Assembly (NCBI GenBank): GCA_004557285.1
Contig: SFEK01000136.1
Location: forward strand, 1-5,322
Length of the DNA: 5,322 nt
DNA from: Bacteroidales bacterium
GTDB taxonomy: Bacteria; Bacteroidota; Bacteroidia; Bacteroidales; Bacteroidaceae
Reading direction: 5' to 3'
Under the pieces are notes generated by a model. It did not search any database. It was not told where the DNA came from and was given only the letters and a program-made list of their open reading frames with translations. The translations under genes were made by a program, and so were the position numbers. The number at the start of each line of letters is the position of its first letter. Within the stretch, counting starts at the first letter, position 1. Below, piece after piece: positions 1 through 5,214 of the stretch.

Positions 1-95
1 TCTATCAGAAGAATCTCTGCCTCTTCTGTCAGTCTTCTTATGCGTGCTGCTGCCGTAGCGCCTCCAGCCACGCCGCCAATGATGATGATTCTCAT
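1..95 (-). CDS. CoA-disulfide reductase-like FAD/NAD(P) oxidoreductase, N-terminal fragment
   Basis: Only the first 31 codons are present; the gene runs off the left edge. The translation begins MRIIIIGGVAGGATAAARIR and continues RLTEEAEILLI. This is a beta-strand followed by the dinucleotide-binding glycine motif GGVAGG and an Ala/Arg helix, then the second strand ending in ILLI. The IIGGVAGGATAAAR form is typical of the CoA-disulfide reductase / NADH oxidase / persulfide reductase group of class II flavoprotein disulfide reductases, which bind FAD through this segment and reduce CoA disulfides or persulfides in the cytoplasm with NAD(P)H. Which of these activities it has cannot be told, because the active-site cysteine (near residue 40 in the family) and any C-terminal rhodanese domain lie outside the window. 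The ATG at 95 is preceded by an A-rich leader (AAATAAACAAAACC) with no Shine-Dalgarno, normal for Bacteroidota. A promoter is visible at 253-284. It is likely a resident chromosomal gene rather than part of the operon to its right. Confidence 0.85.
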   Translation of the reverse strand, partial: MRIIIIGGVAGGATAAARIRRLTEEAEILLI

Positions 96-252
96 GTGCC
101 GGTTTTGTTTATTTAGGGTTAGTGATTTTGATTATACCCAGCCGCCTGATGCCCTCCATCAAGAGTGCTGACTGTCCGTTTTCCATGTTTTTCCCACTTC
201 CAAAGCGTGTCCAGTATTTGCTGTCTCAGGGCAGTGAATATATTTGTAGGAG

Positions 253-284
253 CAAAAATACTGATTTACATTGGTTTATCCAAA
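253..284 (-). promoter_or_regulatory. Bacteroidota-type promoter for the flavoprotein gene
   Basis: On the minus strand a TTTG (-33 element, 284-281) is followed after 20 nt by TATTTTTG (260-253), an exact match to the TAnnTTTG -7 box of the Bacteroidota primary sigma factor with accepted spacing. The start of transcription would fall near 246, leaving a leader of about 150 nt before the flavoprotein ATG at 95. The leader contains a 25-codon frame (186-109) that ends 13 nt before that ATG. Assignment is from consensus match only. Confidence 0.65.
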
Positions 285-420
285 TATTCCAGCCACTTTT
301 TGCACCAAAACACGATTATTGTAGGGGCAATCCATGCTGGGAACATTAGATGACTTCGACCAGTGGTCGATGGCTATCGAGTAGCAGGAAGATAGTCAAG
401 CCGAAAATGGCCACACCAAG

Positions 421-461
421 ACAGCCGCATCACACTTCCTGCGGGGGAGGGATGCGGCTGT
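421..461 (-). terminator. Hairpin downstream of the operon, possible terminator
   Basis: A perfect 11-bp inverted repeat (ACAGCCGCATC at 421-431, GATGCGGCTGT at 451-461) encloses a 19-nt loop. It lies 31 nt past the stop codon of the primase-like gene, the right place to end the operon transcript or protect its 3' end. Neither strand has a T tract after the stem, so it is not a textbook intrinsic terminator. Partial read-through toward the flavoprotein gene is possible. Confidence 0.45.
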
Positions 462-492
462 TGTGCAGATATCTCACCAGATGGAATCATGG

Positions 493-2856
493 TCAGCGTT
501 TTCTTTTCGCCTTCTTCGGTTTGGCCACCTTGACATAGCAGTTTTTGTCCTTTTTCACGATGTGGCCACGGTAGATCCATGTGGCGAGCATCTCTCTCGG
601 GTCATCGTCGAGCCCCCGTGCACGCCTCACGTTCATGGCATCATTGCGGGTGAACGTGTCGGGCAGCAGACTGAGCAGGTTTGTCTTCATTGCCGTGCTC
701 TTCACATTCTCCTTCAACGACTCCTCGTGATATTTCACGCCAAAAAAATGACGCTTGCACCACAGGTCGTAGAACAGACTCCACTCCACAAAATCAGCTA
801 TCTCCCTTGTCCATGTCATGTCGTGGGCGATATACAGCACGATGGCCTTCATGTAGGCGATGGTCACAGCCCTGTAGGCCATATCCTGATAAACGCCGTC
901 GTCGCTCAGTTCGCCTATTTCCAGGCATTTGTCCAGCAGCCGTACGGCCTGCCTCAGGGCTTCCTTGCACTCCACCATGCCGCTGGCCAGGTTGAGGTTG
1001 GTGATGTAGGGCTTCAGCTGCCGTGCAAAATCATCGTCATACACGCCATAGACAAACGGCTTTGTCTTGTCGGGGATGATGGTGCAGAAGTTCACCCGTG
1101 AGAGCGTGCCGTCCACCAGTCGGTTCTTGAAGAATCTGATGCCGGCCTGAATGGTTGACGAGGCGTTCCAGTTCCAGCGCACCTGCACCCTTGCCGTGAC
1201 GCTGCCTGTACCCACACGCTCCTGGCCGTATCTGCCGTTGTCGAAGCACAGGCAGATGATTTTGCCGATGTCCTTGCTGCCGTTGGTCTGCAGCTGCTTG
1301 AGCAGGGCCAGCTCTTCGAGGTTGGTATAAAGATACCTGCCCCCAGCATCCTTCAGGCGTTGCACAAAGGCGGCATTGGTCATGTCGCTCACCAGCACCT
1401 GCACACTCAGGTCTTCGGGCCGCCGTGGCTTCTCCTTGTTGGCACTGCGCTGTTGGGTCAGGTCTTTCCACTCCTGCTCACGTTTACGGTTGATTTCGTC
1501 TTGCTCCACGATGTCGGCCACGATATATTCTATGGGCTTGTTGACACTGGCCTTGCCGCTCGACTGCCGTGCCATGGTGACACACATGAAGGTGGGCTCT
1601 TTTTCCGTGCCGTCAACAAGACAGAATTTCACGTTGTGCAGATGTATGCCCAACGACGGAAACACGGCATTGGCCACGGCAGGGCGGCACACCTCAGGCA
1701 CGTTCTTGGTGAGCAGGGCTATCAGCGGCGGCAGTCTGGCAGGCATCTGTGGCGGACGGTCGCCCTCGGCATCATCAGCGGCACAGCTACACTCCATCCT
1801 GTTTCGTGCCTGCTGGATGGCCCTCTCCACCACCTTGGGCATCACCTTGTACTGCGACCTCTGGCACGCACTCTGTATGGTGCGCATCCACTTACTCCTG
1901 GCCTCTCCGTAAGTGGGCAGCACCCGGCATATCCACAGTGGGTCGTCGTCGCACACATAGCGCAGATGGGCGGCCATGGTAAAAATGAAGCTGTTGCGCG
2001 AACCATGCGCAGGCACACCGCCCATCTGTTCGCAGAGGCTCTCCACCAGCAGGTCGTAGGGAATGCCGTCGTAATTGTCGGGATAGGTGTTGTTCCCTTC
2101 GTCCATCCCGGGCAGCGATGGTATGGGCTGTGGCAGGCAGTCCGACTGAGGTGTGTGGACCGGCTGCTGCGGTTCAGGGGCAGACATTTGCTCCACATCG
2201 GCTACGGGTGCGTCAGGCTGCAGGTTGTCTTGTCCGAATAGAGCCTCGTCGTTGATGAACAGCCAATAGTCTTCGGGCACGCAGAACGACATGCGGGCCA
2301 TATCTTTGGTGCAGGCATCCACCTGCAGCTGCAGCAGTTGCATGTAGTATGTCTGTGCCGTCACGATGTCCATGCCCTGGGGTATGACAAGCACCAGTCG
2401 CAGACCCTCAAGGCTCGGTGTGACATGTGCTGCCACCAGTATTGTCCGGTCGATGCGCTGCATGGTCTGTTCAAACAGTGCTCTGGGGTTCTCCACATGG
2501 TCGATGTCCATCATGATCAGTCCCGAGGGGATGGCCTCGTCGTTCTTGCGACGCCCGTTGCTGAACACGGCGTGCCAGCAGAATGCGGGCAGACGGCGTT
2601 TCATGGCACCAACCTGTTTCTGCATCTCCTTGATGCGCTGCTCCGCTTCATCATCTCCCTGGCATGATTTTTCGCCTGTGGCAGCACGGTTGTCAGCAAG
2701 CTGTGCCTGCATCTCATGCATCCGCTGCATACACTCGGCTATCTGGCGGCATGTCAGTTTCACATCGGCACGCCTTATCGCATTATAGAACAACTGGCGG
2801 TCGGCCTCAACCACCTTGCTGGCCACATTGTTTACAAATCCGAATCTATACATCAT
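493..2856 (-). CDS. BT4734-like (VirE-N-type) / DUF3987 primase-helicase-like protein
   Basis: Numbering is from ATG 2856 (787 aa). Residues 1 to about 210 are a BT4734-like N-terminal domain, related to archaeo-eukaryotic primases: RLPAF at 88-92, then SGLIMMDIDHV at 111-121 with the acidic pair D117/D119 that would bind metal. A Pro/Gln-rich linker follows (about 215-262), then a helical segment with GSRNSFIF (285-292). Residues about 375-620 match the DUF3987 helicase-like family: a P-loop-like MARQSSGKAS (428-437), acidic LYTNLEELALL (509-519), FDNGRYGQERVG (538-549), RWNWNAS (560-566) and SRVNFCTII (586-594). The C-terminus looks like a winged helix and ends in a basic tail KKAKRKR. The P-loop lacks its first Gly, and the Ser/Thr after Lys is Ala, so ATP hydrolysis is uncertain. 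The protein probably acts on DNA in replication of, or defence involving, a mobile element; this is inference. An in-frame ATG at 2925 overlaps the previous stop as ATGA, but its extra 23 residues cross a perfect hairpin and an A-rich leader, so I prefer 2856. Last gene of the operon. Confidence 0.88.
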   Translation of the reverse strand: MMYRFGFVNNVASKVVEADRQLFYNAIRRADVKLTCRQIAECMQRMHEMQAQLADNRAATGEKSCQGDDEAEQRIKEMQKQVGAMKRRLPAFCWHAVFSNGRRKNDEAIPSGLIMMDIDHVENPRALFEQTMQRIDRTILVAAHVTPSLEGLRLVLVIPQGMDIVTAQTYYMQLLQLQVDACTKDMARMSFCVPEDYWLFINDEALFGQDNLQPDAPVADVEQMSAPEPQQPVHTPQSDCLPQPIPSLPGMDEGNNTYPDNYDGIPYDLLVESLCEQMGGVPAHGSRNSFIFTMAAHLRYVCDDDPLWICRVLPTYGEARSKWMRTIQSACQRSQYKVMPKVVERAIQQARNRMECSCAADDAEGDRPPQMPARLPPLIALLTKNVPEVCRPAVANAVFPSLGIHLHNVKFCLVDGTEKEPTFMCVTMARQSSGKASVNKPIEYIVADIVEQDEINRKREQEWKDLTQQRSANKEKPRRPEDLSVQVLVSDMTNAAFVQRLKDAGGRYLYTNLEELALLKQLQTNGSKDIGKIICLCFDNGRYGQERVGTGSVTARVQVRWNWNASSTIQAGIRFFKNRLVDGTLSRVNFCTIIPDKTKPFVYGVYDDDFARQLKPYITNLNLASGMVECKEALRQAVRLLDKCLEIGELSDDGVYQDMAYRAVTIAYMKAIVLYIAHDMTWTREIADFVEWSLFYDLWCKRHFFGVKYHEESLKENVKSTAMKTNLLSLLPDTFTRNDAMNVRRARGLDDDPREMLATWIYRGHIVKKDKNCYVKVAKPKKAKRKR

Positions 2857-2885
2857 TTTCTGTGTTTTATTGAATTTGACATGAA

Positions 2886-2911
2886 GGGTGCGGTGCATCA
2901 CCACCGCACCC
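2886..2911 (-). other. Intercistronic GC-rich hairpin before the primase-like gene
   Basis: A perfect 10-bp stem (GGGTGCGGTG at 2886-2895, CACCGCACCC at 2902-2911) closes a 6-nt loop. It can be lengthened by GAAG/CTTC with a 2-nt bulge. It starts 10 nt after the stop of the 122-residue gene and is followed on the transcript by an A-rich stretch leading to ATG 2856. No T tract follows, so it is more likely an RNA processing, stability or translation-control element than a terminator. Confidence 0.6.
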
Positions 2912-2921
2912 CCTTCAACCA

Positions 2922-3290
2922 TCATTCATCAAACAGCTCTCTTCTGTCGAGCGTTATCTCACCCAGCACCACGGGCAGCAGCTCCACGAGTCGTTGCTCG
3001 GTGGTGGTGCGATGTTCCACCACAGGCACCTTCAGCTGTATGATATAGTGGCGGGTGGTGCGTTTCACCTTGTAGCCGTCGCCCTGTGCCACATTGTTGA
3101 TTTCGGGCGGCAGCACCACCCGGCAGCGTTCTGCAAACCGGACACAAGCATTCGTCGATATGCAGATGCAACCCTGCATCTTTCTTTCGGCGGGCAGCAC
3201 CTGGCAGTCGATGGGCAGGTTGCTGTCAAAACAAAACTCCTTGTCGCCGATTGTGGCAACACCAATGAATTTCCTTTCATTTTTTTTCAT
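2922..3290 (-). CDS. Hypothetical protein, 122 aa
   Basis: I do not recognise this protein. It starts MKKNERKFIGVATIGDKEFC, with alternating hydrophobic and polar residues suggesting beta-strands (KFIGVATI, KEFCFD, GCICIST, HYIIQLKVPVV). It has five cysteines and an acidic, helical C-terminus ending RRELFDE. There is no signal peptide, membrane segment or visible helix-turn-helix, so it is probably a small cytoplasmic beta-rich protein. The ATG at 3290 is preceded by AAAAAAAAAGAGAAATGTC, an A-rich leader of the Bacteroidota kind, and followed by a run of eight A in codons 2-4. It lies 26 nt after the sigma-like gene and its stop precedes the primase-like gene, so it is cotranscribed with both. 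A role as partner of the primase-like protein or of the sigma fragment is a guess from position only. Base composition is GC-rich like its operon neighbours. Confidence 0.75.
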   Translation of the reverse strand: MKKNERKFIGVATIGDKEFCFDSNLPIDCQVLPAERKMQGCICISTNACVRFAERCRVVLPPEINNVAQGDGYKVKRTTRHYIIQLKVPVVEHRTTTEQRLVELLPVVLGEITLDRRELFDE

Positions 3291-3316
3291 GACATTTCTC
3301 TTTTTTTTTGTTATTC

Positions 3317-3589
3317 CTATAAAAAACTCTTCATTTCCATCAACAGATATTTGCGGATGTAGTAGGTGGCAAAGGTCTTGAACGATGCCCCATTCTTATA
3401 CCGCAAGGCAGCCACGCACAGTCCGAGATAGGCTGCCTGTTTCAGGTCGTCGAGGCAGAATCCCCTTTTGCAGTATCTGTGTGCCCAGGCATCTGCGTAT
3501 GCCATCATGTCGGCACTTATCAGCGTGCGCTGTGCTGCGGTGAGGGATGTCGGTTCTGCCTTGGGCCGTAGCGTTTTCCTTCCTTTCAT
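3317..3589 (-). CDS. Stand-alone sigma-70 region 2-like protein
   Basis: Numbering is from ATG 3589 (90 aa). After a basic N-terminus (MKGRKTLRPK), residues 20-86 follow the sigma-70 region 2 pattern: a helix with AYADAWAHRYCKRG (30-43), then DDLKQAAYLGL (47-57), matching the eDLiQeGxiGL core that binds the RNA polymerase beta' clamp helices. Next comes AALRYKNGASFKTFATYYIRK (split 60-67 and 68-80), matching the A-x-rF-d-xxG-xxF-x-TyA-xx-wIR segment that opens the -10 element. The protein stops there, with no region 3 or 4. Known region-2-only proteins exist, for example RsoA of Bacillus subtilis, which works with the separate region-4 protein SigO; whether this one has a partner is unknown. 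It could activate the operon, act as a co-sigma, or bind polymerase without promoting transcription. An in-frame TTG at 3601 overlaps the peptidase stop (TTGA); the ATG 8 nt past that stop is the alternative I chose. Second gene of the operon. Confidence 0.72.
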   Translation of the reverse strand: MKGRKTLRPKAEPTSLTAAQRTLISADMMAYADAWAHRYCKRGFCLDDLKQAAYLGLCVAALRYKNGASFKTFATYYIRKYLLMEMKSFL

Positions 3590-3597
3590 GGCCCATG

Positions 3598-4029
3598 TCA
3601 AGCTCTGATGACCAGCACCTGCTGGCGGTTCTTACCTGCATTGTATGACACATGCACCCAGCGTTTGCCCTGTGCGTTGTGCTCCAGAATGAGCTGGTCA
3701 AACCGGCAGTTGTCCATGATGAAGTGCATCATCTCGATGGCCTGTCGCGCACTCTCGGTGCGTATGTCGGCAGCCTGCCCCAGCATGTGCTGCGAGTTGC
3801 GCGCCCCCTTCACAAGCGTGTTGAGCCGGGGACAGCGGTAGCCGCTGTTGATGATGACGGGCGACTGCAGGTGCTGGCGCAGCGGTTCGAGCACTTCCAG
3901 ACAGAGCTGTCTCAGGCAGTCAACGGCCTCGGGCGGTGCCACGTTGGTCACATGGTGCAAATCGGCTGTGGTGGAGCGTTGCATCTCGTCGAGCGTGAAA
4001 TGTGGCGACAAATTCCTGTTCTTATCCAT
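3598..4029 (-). CDS. Peptidase M15A family, D-Ala-D-Ala carboxypeptidase/endolysin-like
   Basis: Numbering is from ATG 4029 (143 aa), a normal length for single-domain M15A enzymes. It begins with NLSPHFTLDEMQRS (6-19), the usual start of the fold. INSGYRCPRLN follows (60-70), then SQHMLGQAADI (79-89) with zinc ligands H81 and D88, FDQLILEH (110-117) with the probable catalytic E116, and WVHVSY (124-129) with the third ligand H126. All catalytic residues are therefore present. Family members cleave D-Ala-D-Ala or other peptide bonds in peptidoglycan stems. There is no signal peptide or lipobox, as in phage endolysins, so the enzyme would stay in the cytoplasm unless released by lysis or a holin. 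An upstream in-frame ATG (4074) would add 15 residues, MVAEKDSHLKKKQDK, but these cross a hairpin and a run of nine A, so 4029 is preferred. First gene of the operon, under the promoter at 4127-4158; its stop touches the sigma-like gene. Confidence 0.9.
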   Translation of the reverse strand: MDKNRNLSPHFTLDEMQRSTTADLHHVTNVAPPEAVDCLRQLCLEVLEPLRQHLQSPVIINSGYRCPRLNTLVKGARNSQHMLGQAADIRTESARQAIEMMHFIMDNCRFDQLILEHNAQGKRWVHVSYNAGKNRQQVLVIRA

Positions 4030-4049
4030 TTTGTCCTGTTTTTTTTTAA

Positions 4050-4072
4050 GGTGGCTGTCCTTTTCAGCCACC
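4050..4072 (-). other. Leader hairpin before the M15 peptidase gene
   Basis: A perfect 8-bp stem (GGTGGCTG at 4050-4057, CAGCCACC at 4065-4072) has a 7-nt loop that reads AAAAGGA on the transcript. It lies between the proposed transcription start (about 4120) and ATG 4029 and is followed by TTAAAAAAAAAC. It overlaps the alternative start ATG 4074. A leader element affecting translation or mRNA stability is likely; the layout resembles the hairpin in front of the primase-like gene. Confidence 0.5.
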
Positions 4073-4126
4073 ATGTTGAGTTAAACTTTTTGTTTGTTTT
4101 GCCGGCTTGTTGTCTGTCAGACGTTG

Positions 4127-4158
4127 CAAAGATAATTACAGATGGTTAGCCCTAAAAA
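4127..4158 (-). promoter_or_regulatory. Bacteroidota-type promoter of the four-gene operon
   Basis: On the minus strand TATCTTTG (4134-4127) matches the TAnnTTTG -7 box exactly. Twenty nt upstream lies TTTT (4158-4155), one mismatch from the TTTG -33 element. A weak -33 next to a perfect -7 box fits a promoter needing help from an activator, and a repeat cluster lies directly upstream (4165-4223). Transcription would start near 4120, about 90 nt before ATG 4029. Confidence 0.6.
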
Positions 4159-4164
4159 TGCCAA

Positions 4165-4223
4165 CGGACACAGCGGACAAGGCACCATCACATGGCGGAC
4201 AGAAATCTGCATCACAGCGGACA
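4165..4223. repeat. Four TGTCCG direct repeats upstream of the operon promoter
   Basis: The hexamer CGGACA (minus strand TGTCCG) occurs in the same orientation at 4165-4170, 4174-4179, 4196-4201 and 4218-4223, that is with spacings of 9, 22 and 22 bp. The longer word TTGTCCGCTGTG is shared by the copies at 4174 and 4218, and CATCACA precedes the copies at 4196 (2 nt spacer) and 4218 (adjacent, before GCGGACA). Two-turn spacing just upstream of a weak -33 element suggests binding sites for a regulator of the operon. An iteron-like role for a replication protein is a less likely alternative. Confidence 0.6.
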
Positions 4224-4250
4224 AAATGGATTGTTGTGGGGTATAAAACA

Positions 4251-4294
4251 CAAAAAAATCAGCGAAATCGAGAGAAACCCCGCCTTCGCTGATT
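4251..4294 (-). terminator. Intrinsic terminator of the lipoprotein-like gene
   Basis: A perfect 10-bp inverted repeat (AATCAGCGAA at 4257-4266, TTCGCTGATT at 4285-4294) lies 25 nt past the stop codon at 4320. On the minus strand the stem runs straight into a T run (T7, 4258-4252) then GTGTTTT, the expected layout for factor-independent termination. The loop is long (18 nt) and partly GC-rich. This isolates the operon to its left from transcription of the gene to its right. Confidence 0.8.
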
Positions 4295-4319
4295 GCTGAA
4301 GCCCAAGCATGATTTCAAG

Positions 4320-5078
4320 CTACATGTTCTGCTTGATCATCTTGGAAAAACTGCTGGCTATCAACCTTCGGTTATTGATAATATTCGACCGGCTCCAACG
4401 CTGAAAGTCATCGCCATTGCGCTGGATAAACTTGGTCAGCGTTGAATCTTTCACCTGAGTCTGCCACAAACGACTGCACAGGGCATTGAACTTCTTGGCC
4501 GTTCCAATCCAATAATTCTCATGCACAAGCACGGCCAGAAACGCAAACACACAGTCGGCATGCTGCTCGGGGTTGTCGGCCATCACGACGTCCATGAGGG
4601 CGATCAGCTTGTCACGGTCACCGCTTCTGAATTCGGTCTGGCCAATCTCCTCACGAGTGAATCGGCAGGGAGGCACTGTGTGCTTCACTTCCAGGGCATC
4701 CATCCTCAAATACTCCAATTCGATGGACTTCCTGCCCAGCAGCGTGCGCAGGTCGGAAAGGTCCCAGCCCGTTTTCTTCTGGATTTCCTCTACTGTAGAT
4801 TTCAAGTTGTCGATAACCACAGTGCTCCTTATCTGCATCCCCCCTTTGAGGATGCATCTCACAGATTTGATGAAGTTCACCATGTTGAAATCGGGCTGGC
4901 CATTCTCTTTATCGCAGATAGCCACCAAACGCCCTCCAGATTCACCATGCGTCTTGCTTGATGCCACTTTGACATCATGTGTATCTACAGAACCGCCTGA
5001 AATACATGAAAACAGAGGACTGCACAACGCAAAGCCAACGACAACATTACATAACGCTCTCTGTGGACGATTTACCAT
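4320..5078 (-). CDS. Unrecognised protein, possible lipoprotein, 252 aa
   Basis: I cannot place this protein in a family. From ATG 5078 it starts MVNRPQRALCNVVVG and reaches PLFSCISGG: a basic n-region, a hydrophobic stretch and LFSC with C25, a lipobox form common in Bacteroidota lipoproteins. No acidic surface-export signal follows the Cys. The rest is soluble and mostly helical: IQKKTGWDLSDLRTLLG (about 97-113), a charged middle, FAFLAVLVHENYWIG (about 175-189) and a Lys/Arg-rich C-terminus with FQRWSRS and SFSKMIKQNM. The open frame extends upstream to a GTG at 5306, but that part is only translated repeat sequence. Internal ATGs at 4883 and 4838 would give 187 and 172 aa proteins without the signal; the 4838 start (MQIRSTVVIDNLKS) could be the true one if the hydrophobic N-terminus is fortuitous. 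It has its own terminator and no promoter I can recognise. G+C is lower than in the operon. Confidence 0.65.
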   Translation of the reverse strand: MVNRPQRALCNVVVGFALCSPLFSCISGGSVDTHDVKVASSKTHGESGGRLVAICDKENGQPDFNMVNFIKSVRCILKGGMQIRSTVVIDNLKSTVEEIQKKTGWDLSDLRTLLGRKSIELEYLRMDALEVKHTVPPCRFTREEIGQTEFRSGDRDKLIALMDVVMADNPEQHADCVFAFLAVLVHENYWIGTAKKFNALCSRLWQTQVKDSTLTKFIQRNGDDFQRWSRSNIINNRRLIASSFSKMIKQNM

Positions 5079-5088
5079 TCTGGGGGTT

Positions 5089-5196
5089 GCTTGAATTGAA
5101 TTAGACCTTGTTTGTGTGCAGGTACTATTACAACGCAGGTTATTATTCCTTTCACTATAATAACTACGTTTGGGCAACACAAAACCAGGAATGACA
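5089..5196. repeat. 108-bp direct repeat, copy 1
   Basis: It matches 5215-5322 with 4 substitutions in 108 bp (about 96% identity). An 18-bp spacer (5197-5214) gives a 126-bp period. Inside is a perfect 8-bp inverted repeat, GTTATTAT (5139-5146) and ATAATAAC (5157-5164), around a 10-nt loop, with a second outer pairing AACG (5132-5135) / CGTT (5167-5170). The copy ends 11 bp before the ATG of the lipoprotein-like gene, so it forms that gene's immediate upstream region. Confidence 0.9.
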
Positions 5197-5214
5197 CCCC
5201 GCCTGAGCAAGTAA

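Larger units (their letters stand above)
96..492. other. AT-rich intergenic region with micro-ORFs
   Basis: This 397-bp stretch separates the operon from the flavoprotein gene. It is much more AT-rich than the operon: 241-300 has 18 G/C of 60, against 39 of 60 at 1141-1200. It holds a hairpin (421-461), an imperfectly understood dyad TCGACCAGTGGTCGA (356-370) and a promoter (253-284). On the minus strand there are short hydrophobic frames: 414-346 (GTG start, 22 aa) and 346-266 (ATG start, 26 aa), whose stop and start overlap as TAATG. The second frame, after its TAA, stays open for 48 further codons (265-122) without a standard start codon. A 25-codon frame (186-109) lies in the flavoprotein leader. 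None of these is strong enough to call a gene. Confidence 0.6.

Noticed and set aside
122..353. Plus-strand frames across the left intergenic region
   Set aside because: They are short, lack family features and have no promoter or leader on that strand. The minus-strand promoter explains the region better.
356..370. Dyad TCGACCAGTGGTCGA as an operator or attachment site
   Set aside because: It is a clean short palindrome, but no promoter overlaps it, there is no second copy in the window, and no recombinase gene is present to support a site role.
1037..1471. Minus-strand frame of 144 codons inside the primase-like gene
   Set aside because: It is in another frame of the same strand, gives a low-complexity Arg/Gln/Ala-rich product, and is fully explained by the GC-rich primase-like gene.
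463..2241. Long plus-strand open frames at 463-1101 and 1360-2241
   Set aside because: They lie opposite the primase-like gene, whose minus-strand translation shows clear family motifs along its whole length. The plus-strand products have no recognisable domains and are mirror frames of GC-rich coding DNA.
3652..4149. Plus-strand frame of 165 codons opposite the M15 peptidase
   Set aside because: The minus strand encodes an intact zinc-peptidase active site here. The plus-strand product resembles nothing and runs through the operon promoter.
4165..4223. Iteron replication origin
   Set aside because: The 22-bp spacing is iteron-like, but the shared word is short, only three copies keep the period, there is no clear adjacent AT-rich unwinding region, and the position just upstream of a promoter favours a regulatory role.
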